Below are positions 1-12,330 of a stretch of 64,000 nt of DNA, piece after piece. The stretch comes from Antedon mediterranea (taxonomy: Eukaryota > Echinodermata > Crinoidea > Comatulida > Antedonidae). The stretch lies in assembly GCF_964355755.1 (NCBI RefSeq), contig NC_092680.1, positions 15,539,001-15,603,000 of the forward strand. The letters are read 5' to 3'. The position numbers and the translations under genes were made by a program. Below the pieces are notes generated by a model. That model saw nothing but the letters and a program-made list of their open reading frames with translations, was not told the DNA's origin and did no database searches. How positions within the stretch are numbered: position 1 is the first letter of the stretch; every line of letters begins with the position of its first letter.

Positions 1-1130
1 GATTTACATATTTCTGCTTCAATCAGTTCTAAATAAATTCACTGAGTGAGAGTTGATTGTATAGGCTACTTATTATACCTTCTGCTTCCATTTAGTAAAT
101 TAGTTATTTATCTTGACTCAGATAATTATAGTAGAACTCATATTAAGCGAACACCTTTAATAGGAGTGCCCCTTATAACAAGAATTTAGGAATTGTCAGT
201 AGCTGAAGTAAAGCATATTTCCTCTAATTTATTAACTAAAAAATGTCCCTTTTATAAAGGAGAAGTTCTGTAGATTGTTGTTGTACAGTATTGTAGTGTA
301 AAATAGCAAACGTAACAATGTCACTATTTTCATACAATCTCTCGCTCACCCCCCCCCCCCCCTAAAATGAAATACTGTAGTGCTTTTCAATGTAAAGAAC
401 TGGCATAATAGAGAGTCCATATTAATAGTAATGTTATGTGTCTGTTATCATTTACATTTTGTTTGTATAGAGTGTTAGGTAGCTAGAATGAACATTAACT
501 CTGTGGTCTATTACATTATTGCATACATAATCAGATAGATTTATCTTTATACTGTAGGCATATTCTCTCTTTATTTTTAATATTACTATAATTAACTTTA
601 TATTTTCTTTATTTTTTATTAATTATTAATATTACATTACAAAATTATTCTCGGAATCATTTACTAGTATTATTTTAACTTATGTACATCTAATAATTAT
701 TACAGCTACATTCATTCAAATGCACGTTATAACAGAACAGATTTTCAAATTACCGAAAAAATCTAAATATTTATGTGCTGTGCCTTTAGCAGTATTACTC
801 AGTTTGTTGACCTTTGATCTGTTGTAAAGTCAATGTACGCTATATTTTATGAGGAGAATCAAAAGGAAACCAATTAGACAAAAACACGTACTGTATCTCC
901 TTTGTTTAAAAAATTAGGATTTCTAGTATACTGTACCTCAACTGATAATTGCATGAATTTCACACTTACAGAAAAATCTAGCATTCAATTATATGCATCT
1001 GTATATGAGCATTAAAATCTTAAAGCTATACATTTTAAATTTAATTAAGTGGACTGCAATGGATGACTTTAGTTGGTCAACACAAATGATTTGCTAACAT
1101 GAACCAACCAACTACATTACATACATTTGC
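1..1130. other. Noncoding, AT-rich
   Basis: No gene seen. Contains a 14-base C run (349-362) and many TACTGTA/ACTGTA words. Confidence 0.6.
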
Positions 1131-1139
1131 CTCTCTCCA

Positions 1140-1271
1140 TCCATGGGATTTGCCTTCGTCCATTTTCTTGTATTATCACTTGCCATTTTGTTTTTGTTAC
1201 TTTTGTCTTCTGGACGTGAATAAATGTTCTTTGAATTGAATTGAATTGAATTGAATTGAATTGAATTGAAT
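1140..1271 (+). mobile_element. Probable LINE 3' tail with (TTGAA)n microsatellite
   Basis: An AT-rich 3' UTR-like stretch ends in gtgaataaatgttc, followed by about eight TTGAA units (1230-1270). Non-LTR elements in deuterostomes commonly end in such short-unit tails. No coding part is visible, so the family is unknown. Confidence 0.45.
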
Positions 1272-1730
1272 GGTCTACAAATTGGTAACTGGTATTGATG
1301 AAAACTAAACTGCGCTGATTACGGCTGCAACATTATGGGAGTCATATTATTATTCCTGAAATAATTTTTTTTTTATGATTTGAAATGAGAGCGCCCTCTC
1401 AACAGAAGTGACACAATGTTACATCATTTAAAATATGTAAAATAGATTGGTGAAAACCATAAATCAATTATTTAAAATTCCTACAAATACAGTATCGATC
1501 AATATATATTATATAAATTATAATATAAGCAACATTTTTGTGTCTCATTACAATTTAAAGTAATGATCATCATGGTATCAACACTTTCTTTATTTCTGTG
1601 TGCCATGTGCTATAGTATTATAAATTCACAAGCATAACAAAATTCTAAACTGCCTATAAATGAAATACTGAAAATTAATTAATTTATCAACCATAGAGCT
1701 AGATAAAGGAAAGTTGTAAGAATAAAAAAG

Positions 1731-1806
1731 GCTGCTTCAACTGAGATTCGTACCCAGAGTCTTTTGCTTTACTCATACAGACATCCTATGGACCACTGAG
1801 GCTTTC
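1731..1806 (-). ncRNA. tRNA-like SINE head or tRNA pseudogene
   Basis: The minus strand has an A-box-like cctcagtggtccatagg and, about 30 bp on, a degenerate B box (gggtacgaatctc). The spacing matches a tRNA, but the stems do not all pair. It is probably a SINE head or decayed tRNA, not a working gene. Confidence 0.4.
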
Positions 1807-1935
1807 ATTGTACCATTCAAATTCGATTAGATCGCGACTCTCACGAACACTTTGTTCTCAATTGTCACACAGGATCAATTTGGTTTACCCTCATCTTTGT
1901 ACGATGTGTGTCTATATAATACTGTATTTCATTTA

Positions 1936-2032
1936 GTATTTTTGATTTAGCTTGTTGCTTATTCTATTTGTATCTTCATTGAGATTCAGCTGCTGATACC
2001 CACAGCATTGTCATTTTTTCAGTAATTTTACC
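1936..2032 (+). mobile_element. Partial copy of the 9.88-kb repeat family
   Basis: Shares gatttagcttgttgcttatt, gtatcttcattgagattcag and tgatacccacagcattgtca with the reverse complement of 9881-9985. The ribozyme-like end is absent. Confidence 0.6.
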
Positions 2033-3239
2033 TTTGGATTTTCAAATAGTGTTTTGATATTAATTGATGCTCATATTGAGTAAAAATCAAATCATTTTAT
2101 TATTGATATATCATTTCATTGAAGCAAAAGAACTTTGTTCGAGATTTATTGGCAAGTAAACCAGACAAAATGTATGATCAGAAGGTGATTAAGGACCGTT
2201 ATACAAAAAAAGTTATCATTGACATAAAAAAATGTTGTAATGATTATTAGAACAGTATGTTAGAATACAACGATCAACAATATAATTCAAATGTGTTTTT
2301 TTTTTCTTTTTTTTTTTGACACTGAATATAAATAAAAGATTTGATTAAAATGCATTCTAATTACACGTTTTACATTAAAGCTCTTGGCTATATTACTATA
2401 ATGTTGTATAAATTGACGCAATTAACTATATATAGAACAATGTACTATGATATTATAGTCAATAAATCGATAAATTCTGACCTTTTTAGAATTTGCCTAT
2501 TCATTCATCTTGGTTTATTTCCAATGTATTTTGTTACATAGTTCTGATAATAAAGCAAAACATTTTGCATTTTACATAAAGTTGCCATAATTATTAAAAT
2601 AATACACAGAGGCTGTACAAGATAAAACTTAGTTTAAAAGGTGCTTTAGAGAAAATTCTTACTATCAAACAATAATTATGTATTTTGTAGAAGATTAGAT
2701 TATATCCAACAATACAAAGTTTAACTTCTGGTTTAATAGTGATTTGATTTTTTCTTTATTTCAGCATCATAAAATCAATTTACATAAAATACAATGAATA
2801 TACAGAAAACAAAAGATCAAAACATCAACAATATACAAACAGCGATTCCAAGTGCAAAAGGATTTTTTTTTTAACATTATAAGAATCATTTCTGTGATAG
2901 TTGTCATTTTGCAGAATTCAGTTACTGCTGTTTCTCCAAGCAGGCGCCTAACCAAAAAACAGTTATTTCAGCATTTAAGGTGTTCGGTCATGCATGAAAT
3001 ATTGCTGGTATTACATGTTTACTTGCATTAATCAATGTTTCGCCACCATCATGTAGCGAGCTAGATTAGTATGATGGTTTACTTGTTAACACTTCTAATC
3101 CGGTTACATTTAATTTATTCAATTTAAAGACTTGTCTCTCTTCAGGTTTTCTTCACCACTCAAAGTGTCAAAATAATAATGTTGTCAATAATTTGTCAAT
3201 TGTTTGACGGCTAAGGTAGTGGTTTCTTGCCAGAATTTT
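2033..3239. other. Noncoding, AT-rich
   Basis: Only short chance frames. The 66-codon frame at 2341 lacks an ATG start and has no recognisable domain. Confidence 0.6.
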
Positions 3240-5050
3240 AAATAAAGGGTTAAAATCATGGCATACAGTGCCAAGGGTTCAAATCCCAGCTTAGTACCAT
3301 TAAGGGTTCAATTCCTGGCATATAGTGCCAATGGTTCAAATCCCAGCTTAGTACCATGAAGGGTTCAATTCCTGGCATACAGTACCAAGGGTTCAATTCC
3401 TGGCATACAGTGCCAAGGGTTCAAATCCCAGCTTAGTACCAAGGGTTCAATTCCTGGCATACAGTGCCAAGGGTTCAAATCCCAGCTTAGTACCATGAAG
3501 GGTTCAATTCCTGGCATACAGTGCCAAGGGTTCAAATCCCAGCTTAATACCATGAAGGGTTCAATTCCTGGCATACAGTGCCAATGGTTCAAATCCCAGC
3601 TTAGTACCATGAAGGTTCAATTCCTGGCATACAGTGCCAAGGGTTCAAATCCCAGCTTAGTACCATGAAGGGTTCCATTCCTGGTATACAGTGCCAAGGG
3701 TTCAAATCCCAGCTTAGTACCATGAAGGGTTCAATTTCTGCATACAGTGCCAAGGGTTTAAATCCCAGCTTAGTACCATGAAGGGTTCAATTCCTGGCAT
3801 ACAGTGCCAAGGGTTCAAATCCCAGCTTAGTACCATGAAGGGTTCAATTCCTGGCATACAGTGCCAAGGGTTCAAATCCCAGCTTAGTACCATGAAGGGT
3901 TCAATTCCTGGCATACAGTGCCAAGGGTTCAAATCCCAGCTTAGTACCATGAAGGGTTCAATTCCTGGCATACAGTGCCAATGGTTCAAATCCCAGCTTA
4001 GTACCATGAAGGGTTCAATTCCTGGCATACAGTGCCAAGTGTTCAAATCCCAGCTTAGTACCATAAAGGGTTCAATTCCTGGCATAGAGTGCCAAGGGTT
4101 CAAATCCCAACTTAGTACCATGAAGGGTTCAATTCCTGGCATACAACGTGCCAAGGGTTCAAATCCCAGCTTAGTACCATGAAGGGTTCAATTCCTGGCA
4201 TACAGTGCCAAGGGTTCAAATCCCAGCTTAGTACCAAGGGTTCAATTCCTGGCATAGAGTGCCAAGGGTTAAAATCCCAGCTTAGTACCATGAAGGGTTC
4301 AATTCCTGGCATACAGTGCCAAGGGTTCAAATCCCAGCTTAGTACCATGAAGGGTTCACTTCCTGGCATACAGTACCAATGGTTCAATTCCTGGCATACA
4401 GTGCCAAGGGTTCAAATCTCAGCTTAGTACCATGAAGGGTTCAATTCCTGGCATAACAGTGCCAAGGGTTCAAATCCCAGCTTAGTACCATGAAGGGTTC
4501 AATTCTTGGCATACAGTGCCAAGGGTTCAAATCCCAGCTTGGTACCATGAAGGGTTCAATTCCTGGCATACAGTGCCAAGGGTTCAAATCCCAGCTTATA
4601 GTACCATGAAGGGTTCAATTCCTGGCATACAGTGCCAAGGGTTCAAATCCCAGCTTAGTACCATGAAGGGTTTAATTCCTGGCATACAGTGCCAAGGGTT
4701 CAAATCCCAGCTTAGTACCATGAAGGGTTCAATTCCTGGCATACAGTGCCAAGGATTCAAATCCCAGCTTAGTACCAAGGGTTCAATTCCTGGTATCAGA
4801 TGCACCAAGGCTTCATATCCTAGCATACAGTATCAAGGGTTCGAATCCCAGCTTAGTCCCAAGTGTTCAATTCCTGGTATCAGATGCACCAACACTTCAT
4901 ATCCTAGCTTAGTCCTGGTATCAGATTTAGTTGTACAGTATCAAGGCTTCGTATCCTAGCATACAGTATCGAGGGTTCAATCCCAGCTTAGTATACTAAG
5001 GGTTCAAATCCAAGCTTAGTACTAAGGGTCAAATTCAAGATTAGTACAGA
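3240..5050. repeat. 57-bp tandem satellite, about 31 units, two Pol III B-box words per unit
   Basis: A head-to-tail array of a 57-bp unit. The unit is itself an ancient dimer of a 28-29 bp block, since both halves start AAGGGTTCAA. Each unit contains GGTTCAATTCC and GGTTCAAATCC, both exact matches to the tRNA B-box consensus, and a small hairpin TGGCA-tacag-TGCCA. Because 57 is a multiple of 3, several frames stay open on both strands (for example MKGSIPGIQCQGFKSQLST per unit on the plus strand). These frames are by-products. Units at both ends are more degenerate (from about 4790 onward), as in unequal-exchange arrays. Confidence 0.92.
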
Positions 5051-5204
5051 CGTTTCTGATAACAGTGCTTGTTCATCATCAGCTAATATATATTATTTCT
5101 AATAAAATATTATCATTGTTTATTAATTAATAAAACAGTTATTATTTCTAAGTTATGCATTTATGAAATGTAAAGTTTTGATGTTGTTAGATAATTACTG
5201 CAAC

Positions 5205-6900
5205 TAGACAATTTAGTTTGACAACATGTGTGTGACAGTGTGGTTGCTTTGTTTGTGTATTGTTCAAGATTGGTATTGTTCTTTTTTTATTGAGTGTTTT
5301 TATTCCTGCCATCTCTATTACAATATATATTTCACGACGGTTTTATTTTACAAGACAGATGGTCAAAACTAACTCTATTTCATATTCAGTAACTGACCAA
5401 TATTTCTTCCTAAAGAAACCAGGACTTAAATGCCTCAGGTCATAGAAAATGTGTTGTAGTCAACAGCTTCTCTGTGAATGGGATAAAATTAAGTGAATCC
5501 CTGAACAAAGAGGAAAAGAACAAAGGCCTCGTCGCCTAATAGGTGGCTGACACACAGGGTTGTATTAGCTTTTGTTTATTTCCATAGAATTCATATCTTT
5601 TATAAATTTGTGTTTTTTTAAAAGTTATTTTCTATAAAGATGACATAGTGGACATTTACAAGAGAAAAATACTCCCACTTTTGCTAAAAATGTTATAAAA
5701 ACATCTTAAATCCGATTTTGATTTTGTAATTTTTGTAAGAAAGTTTATTGTTATTAATATTAATAATAATAATAATATTGTTGTCATAGAGAACTTTAAA
5801 CATTATAATTAAAAATGAGATTAATTTAATATTATTGTTATTTTCAATCTCATTTTCAAGAAAATGTTTATCTTTTTGATTCAGAGTAGGAGTTGTATGT
5901 ACCTAAAAAGGTAAACACTTCCACATGTGTTATAACAACATCTAAAATCCGATTTTGATTTTGGTAATTTTTTTAAGAAATGTTATTGTTAATAATAATA
6001 ATAATAATATTTTTGTCATAGATAACTTTAAAGCCCCCTTCCCTACGTTTTTTAGATCTAATTTAAGATCACAAACTATATTTAATGTAAAAATAATACT
6101 ATATGGTCCTATTGCGATAACTTTTTTCGTCTTTAAACGGTTAAAAATGTGAAAAATAAGTTGATCCTAATAATTATAGCGGCCCGCTATAAATCCCAAA
6201 ATACATTGCGCGCGGATTGATATTTTTGTTTTTCACCTGTAATTCGCCCACTCTTCGATCAATCGTGAGGCCAAAACAAATGGAAGACTCCCTAACTTTT
6301 CAGCAAAAATACCGGGTTTTCCCCAATTTGTATCAAAAATAGAAAGACAATTAATGCAGCAACTATACAACGTCAGGCTAGGTATATATGTTTACCAGCT
6401 AGGCCTACAAAACTAAGCCTAGCTAGGCTAGGCCTAAGACTGTCCACGAGAGGTCGATCGCCGCGAGCTACTTAGGTAGTGCATTGTTTCTCACTTTTTA
6501 TCATAATTTACCATAAAACGTACATTTAAGACAAGGAATGACATGGTTTAATGTTTTTAAAGTGATATATGTATTATTTTCCAAAAAAACGTCCAAAATT
6601 GCAGGGAAGGGGTGTTTAAACTTTATAATTAAAAAATGAGAATAATTTAATATTATTATTTTAATTCAATCTCATTGTCAAAAAATGTTTATGAAATATA
6701 TATTGTAATGGAGATGGCAAGAATAAAAACACTCAATAAAAAAAGAACAATACCAATCTAGAACAATACACATATAAAGCAACCACACTGTCACACACAC
6801 ATTGTCAAACTGAATCAAAATGTATCTTTTTGATTCAGAGTAGGAGTTTTGTATGTACCTACCTTTATTAACCCCAGGGGAATGCTCAAAATAAGACTTC
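5205..6900. repeat. Nest of local direct and inverted duplications
   Basis: 5207-5332 reappears inverted at 6694-6822. 5696-5800 is repeated directly at 5937-6035. 5800-5905 is repeated at 6615-6860 with the inverted piece inserted inside it. No gene is seen here; the 61-codon frame at 5260 belongs to the inverted repeat. Confidence 0.7.
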
Positions 6901-7032
6901 TGCTTACTACTATAAATTCTGTGGTCCTTAAGGTTCAAATCTTCCCTACTATTTAAATTGCATTTTAAAAACTTGACTTTGTGAATAACAAACTATGATT
7001 TAAAAAAAAGGCTTTTATATGATTGTATAAAG

Positions 7033-7192
7033 GTCAATTTACACAGACGAGCGGTAACAGAGGCGGAAAACTGTTTGCTTGTCCCACGTAGATTGTGTAC
7101 CTATCCTGAGTGGGTTTCCACTCAACCGCCAGTCCACCCCGCATTTTGTTGTTGAGTCGCTTACCGTTTACCGCTCGTCAGTGTAAATTGAC
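7033..7192. mobile_element. Foldback MITE, 160 bp, 25-bp terminal inverted repeats
   Basis: The ends begin GTCAATTTACACAGACGAGC and, inverted, GTCAATTTACACTGACGAGC, with one mismatch in 25. A diverged relative lies at 18.65 kb. No clear target duplication is visible. Confidence 0.75.
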
Positions 7193-7919
7193 ACCTGGTT
7201 CATAAGAGAAGTTAAAAGGTTAATAAGAAATAAAGTATTCAGTTTTTTGGGTGGATGTTTTATGCTTGTGGAATATGTTGAATGTGGCTGTTAAATAACA
7301 CATGATAATACAAATACAAATAAACATAACAAAACCCATGATGGTGACAGGATTAAACAAAGACAAACTTATTGCTGTACAAATTGTCTCAGCCGTCAAA
7401 AAAGGCCCATTTATATCCATCCCAGTATCAAGACTGTGTATATTTAAACCTTATAAACAGATGGCAATTTCAGTCATTTTTATGGTTAGCTTTGTGTGGG
7501 GAAAAGAAACATTATCCACCATAAGTAGCATATTAACTTAATATCTGTCCACCTTGCTAGCTAATCATGCTCAATGGTAAATTATGTATGTCTTTTGCCA
7601 ATTGGTCTTAATTATCTCATAATCCTCTAAGGAATAACTGCACTTTAATATTACATTTAAATTATAAACTATATTACACTTTTACATATATCTAGGATGA
7701 AGAATATGTAAAATATTTTATTTTGTTTCCTTTTTGGCGAAGTTCTTTTAAAATCATTAATCTTTTCTTCAAATTAAATGTTGTTCAACATAATTCATGT
7801 TCATTTATTTTATTTGTTTATTTAATTTTTGTTTATATGCATCTTGCGATTCAAGTAATTTGTCCACATCACAAAAAAACGCCACCGCTTGTGATTGATT
7901 GCATCCACATTGGAACTAA
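7193..7919. other. Noncoding stretch between MITE and minisatellite
   Basis: Overlapping frames on both strands at 7220-7540 have no recognisable domain or splice context. Nothing else is seen. Confidence 0.5.
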
Positions 7920-9172
7920 ATAATAAAGAAGCTCAACCACAACAACAGGCTCATCCACCACAACAACAGGCTCATCCACCACAACAACAGGCTCATCCAC
8001 CACAACAAGAAGCTCACCCACAACAACCAGAAACTCACCCACAACAACCAGAAGCTCAACCACCACAACAAGAAGCTAACCCACAACAACAAGAAGCTAA
8101 CCCACAGTAACAAGCTAACCCAAAACAAGAAGCTCATCCAAAACAAGAAGCTCACCCACCACAATAAGAAGCTCACCCACCACAACAAGAAGCTAACCCA
8201 CAACAACAAGCTAACCCACAACAACAAGAAGTTAACCCACAACAACAAGGAGCTCACGAACAACAACAAGAAGCTCAACCACAACAACCCAACAAGAAGA
8301 AGCTCATTCACCACAACAAGAAGCTCACCCACAACAACAAGAAGCTAACCCACAACAAGAAGCTCAACCACAACAACCCAACAAGAAGAAGCTCATTCAC
8401 CACAACAACAAGCTAACCCACAACAAGAAGCTCATCCAAAACAAGAAGCTCACCCACCACAATAAGAAGCTCACCCACCACAACAAGAAGCTAACCCAAC
8501 AAGACGCTAACCCACAACAACAAGAAGCTAACCCACAACAACAAGAAGCTAACCCAAAACAACAAGAAGCTAACCCACAACAACAAGAAGCTCAACCACA
8601 ACAACCCAACAAGAAGAAGCTCATTCACCACAACAAGAAGCTCACCCACAACAACAAGAAGCTAACCCACAACAACCAGAAGCTCAACCACCACAAGAAG
8701 CTCATCCAAAACAAGAAGCTCACCCACCACAATAAGAAGCTCACCCACCACAACAAGAAGCTAACCCACAACAAAAAGCTCAACCACCACAACAAGAAGC
8801 TCATCCACCACAACAAGAAGCTCACCCAACAAGAAGCTAACCCACAACAACAAGAAGCTCATCCACAACTCACCCAACAAGAAGCTAACCCTTGACAACC
8901 AGAAGCTCAACCACAACAACAAGAAGCTCACCCACAACAACAAGAAGCTCAACCAACAAGAAGCTAACCCACAACAACAAGAAGCTAACCCACAACAAGG
9001 AGCTCACTAACAACAACAAGAAGCTAACCCACAACAAGAAGTTCAACCACAACAACCCAACAACAAGAAGCTCACACGCAACAACCAGAAGCTCAACCAC
9101 CACAACAAGAAGCTAACCCACAACAACAAGAAGTCAACCCACAACAAGAAGCTCATCCAAAACAAGTGATTT
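7920..9172. repeat. A/C-rich minisatellite, mostly 18- and 21-bp units
   Basis: Tandem variants of a core like caacaagaagctcacccac. Units differ by 3 bp (CAA gain or loss), so reading frames persist on both strands: Pro/Gln/Glu/Ala/His-rich on plus, Leu/Trp/Ser-rich on minus. The plus strand is nearly free of T and poor in G. No start context, splice site or flanking coding sequence supports translation. Confidence 0.9.
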
Positions 9173-9880
9173 TGGCTCAGACTGTAGAAATATTATATGA
9201 AAAAAGTGATCCCAAACAGCAGTTTTAGATTCTTAATTTCCATTTGGAATTAATATCTCAATAATAATTATTATAATGTCTTTAATGTTTTACTTGTGCA
9301 TGTTATCATCATCATCATCCCACAGTACAAGGTTCAATGATTCACTAGGTTCACATTATTAAACATTCATGTATCTTAACATCACATCTCTTTGTGAGTT
9401 ATTTTTCCTGTTCATTGCCTTTGTGGTGTGTTAATGAACCAACACATAATATTGTGTCTCAACCAGAGACTAAATATCTAGCCAACATCTGTCTGCTATG
9501 TTTACTGTTTTGTCATTAGTCTAGTCATTAAAAAAGTGATATTGAATGTCAGTAAATGTACATTTATGTATGGTGGTAATAATAGATGGAAACTTGAAAT
9601 TGAATGTGATAATAATTCACAATCTTTCAAAATAAATGTTGTGAAAAACATAGTTAATGCAGTTTTTTTTCTATTAAATATACATTAATTACATTACTGC
9701 ACCTATATGATCATCCTTCTATAGTAATATTCTTCCAAATTTAACAATCTTGTGATAGAAATATTCTCAGATTTTTTTTTTTCAGTAAAATAAATAAATA
9801 ACAAATAAAGCAGTTTCTATCTCTTTCACAATATTAGTATTATCTATTATCTACCCACATAAAAATATATATATCCAAAA
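9173..9880. other. Noncoding, AT-rich
   Basis: Nothing seen apart from a short (ATC)n run near 9308. Confidence 0.6.
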
Positions 9881-10040
9881 GGCAAATTACTGAAAAAATG
9901 ACAATGCTGTGGGTATCAGTGGCTGGATCTCAATGGAGATACAAAAAAAAGGCGAAAAGCTAAATCAAAACGATAAAGTAAAACACCCAGAAAAGTTAGC
10001 AGAGCTTTCGGGCAACACTAGCCCTTCATCAGTGCAATAT
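9881..10040 (-). mobile_element. Interspersed repeat with a hammerhead-like core
   Basis: Read on the minus strand it starts with a CTGATGA-containing stretch (RC of 9995-10037). It continues through aacttttctgggtg and gttttgatttagctttt to tgatacccacagcattgtca. Parts recur at 1936-2030 (plus) and 31490-31600 (inverted), so it is a repeat family. Its type is unknown; a Penelope-like element end is possible. Confidence 0.6.
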
Positions 10041-10721
10041 GTATATATATAAATAATAAATAAATAAATATATATCTCGGTTGGGGCGACTTTTTCTCAT
10101 TCTCCCAGATTTCCTCATCTTTATCGTTTCAAAAATTAATTAAATAATTTTCAGTGTATCACCGGGCGGTTTGGAATTTATTTCTATGCCTGTTGTGTTT
10201 ATATAAATATTATTATTATTTTCAAAATAAAAAACCATTTTTAAACAAAAACTACAGTATAGAAAAAAACACCTACAGTGTTTCATATAAAACAAGCAAA
10301 CATAAGTGTGAAAATCAAAAAATGTTTACAGTTATTTTAATAGTAATATAAATATTCATATTATTATTAATATTGTTTTAGTTGTAATGATTGTGTATAC
10401 CTTGCAAGTTGGACAGTTGTAATTAAATTGTGGTACAATATTCATTCCATGCAAAGTTCATGCATACTTTTAAGATAGCAAAATTATAAATGTGTTGATT
10501 GATCAACCTCTAATTACTAAACATTGCATCCACTAGCCTAGGTAGAATTTAAAGGGAGCACCCTGATTTATGTTTAAATATATATAAAATATAACTAAAA
10601 TATATATAATATAAAATCATAACCATTCATATGAAATATTATTAGTGAATTTTAATATTTTACTATATGTCATGTTCATTTTTTTTTTATTTATTGAAGA
10701 AAAAAATTCAGTGTTTTACTT

Positions 10722-11048
10722 ATTTAATAGTATTTCCCAGCTTTTAACTTGTCCATGGTCCAAATGGTCACATTTGCTTGTTGGTAAATGTTGTGTAGTT
10801 ATACTGTAGTGTTTCCCAGGGACCTGCTTTTAATTTTACCAGGGTCCTAATGGTCACACATGCTTGTTAGTAAATGTTGCACTGTAGTTATTGTGTTTCC
10901 CAGGGACCTATACTATAAACTATAAACTTGTTAAATGATGTACAGTAGTTGTAGTGTTTCCCAGGGACCTGTATACAATTTATCCAGGGTCCTAAATGGT
11001 CACACATGCTTGTTGTTGCTAAATACTGCATGTGTAGTTGTTGCTGCA
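10722..11048. repeat. ~80-bp tandem repeat, about four copies
   Basis: The block 'gtttcccagggacctg ... ggtcctaatggtcacacatg cttgtt ... taaatg' recurs at about 10733, 10811, 10893 and 10951. The third copy lacks its middle. Confidence 0.8.
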
Positions 11049-12074
11049 GGTTAACTTTATAAGTCCTTTGTGATGTATGATAAATGAAGATTGATATCGT
11101 GTTGATGGGTATTGTCAATGATAAATACGATATCTAGTTTTCCGTTACCATGACGAATTTAGCATTTTGTCATGTATATAAGCCATGATTATTTTGCATA
11201 AATTTTTGAAAATTATGTTAAAGATTTAATTTTTGTCTTTCATAAACATATTTGTCATCAGTGGCGGCCCGAGAATCAAATAAGCAATCTCATGAATCTT
11301 ACTATAACTCACCAAATATATGTCTGTTTGTCCTGTTTTATTCAGAATCAGATTAGGGGTCGCACGGTCCCCCGGTCAGGGGAGTGGGGTTTACAGCTCG
11401 GTATAAGAAAGAATGAGTGTGAGTTTTTTAGGATTGAACAGTCAAAGTCAAATCTCAAAATGCTGATATTTTAAATGGGTATGCTTGTAGTAATAAGAAT
11501 TATAATTTTTTTTTTCAAGATTAAAAGCATCAGACGTCATAAAGATAGTCCCAGTCCTTTTCTTTATTAGACCATTTTCTCTTCCAAGCAAATAGTAATG
11601 TATCAATGAATTACCTCTATTTTCTTGACACCAAAATAGGAAACTAATGATTTGTTTGATAACACATGATTTCAATCAAGAATCTTTTATAAAACAAATT
11701 TCCTGATTCTTGACATATGTTGAAAATTGAAATAATGTTGAACATGAAAGGTTCAATGAAAGTTTACTGTCATCTTTATATAATATATCTGTGAATTTGA
11801 TGAAAATCCTGTTTCAGCTTTCCATACATCATGATTTGCATGTCATCATTCTAACAATCCCATATTTATGAGAATTATGAATTATTAAATTAATTATTCA
11901 ATTCAATAATTGTAAATCATATTGGTTTATTCAACATACAGTACTTGCATTTCTTCAATTAAAACTACACATTATTCAGTTTTGAGTATAAGAAATTTGA
12001 TGTATGTATGATGCTTTTATGTTTCTCTAAAATATATTTGTTATATTTTAAATAAGATGTTTGTACAGGTATAG
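11049..12074. other. Noncoding, AT-rich
   Basis: Nothing supportable. A short GC-richer patch (11350-11400) carries no feature I recognise. Confidence 0.55.
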
Positions 12075-12330
12075 GAAGAATAATAATAATAATAATAAAT
12101 ATCATTTATAAAGCGCAAGAGACAAAGGTTTCAAAGCGCTGTGTTTTCCAAGATCTGTGCAAAGTAGTAGCGTGTGATTATGCGTCTCTGAAGAGATGAG
12201 TTTTGAGTTTAGTTTTAAATGTGATTACAGATTTTGATGAGCGTATTTCGAGGGGTAGAGTGTTCCAGAGTTTTGGGGCTGCGACAGCGAAAGCACGATC
12301 ACCGTAAAACCGAGTTCTGGACTGAAATAC
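12075..12330 (-). mobile_element. 3' end of a CR1/L2-like non-LTR retrotransposon
   Basis: The minus strand from about 12330 to the stop at 12178 reads SRTRFYGDRAFAVAAPKLWN, then LP.EIRSSKSV..FK.KLKTHLF. This is the well-known C-terminus of CR1/L2-clade LINE reverse transcriptase polyproteins. After the stop comes a short 3' UTR with the 'aagcgc' words often seen in these elements and an (ATT)n tail at 12080-12099. It is strongly 5'-truncated, the usual fate of LINE copies. Confidence 0.85.

Noticed and set aside
3365-4959. Several 76-147 codon frames on both strands of the 57-bp array
   Set aside because: They exist because the unit length is a multiple of three. They repeat a 19-residue unit and stop wherever a unit has an indel; there is no start context or domain.
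3240-5050. CRISPR array
   Set aside because: The units are contiguous with no unique spacers, and the DNA is eukaryotic.
7895-9116. Pro/Gln-rich and Leu/Trp-rich frames across the minisatellite
   Set aside because: Frames follow from 18/21-bp units and break at indels. No flanking exon or splice signal was found.
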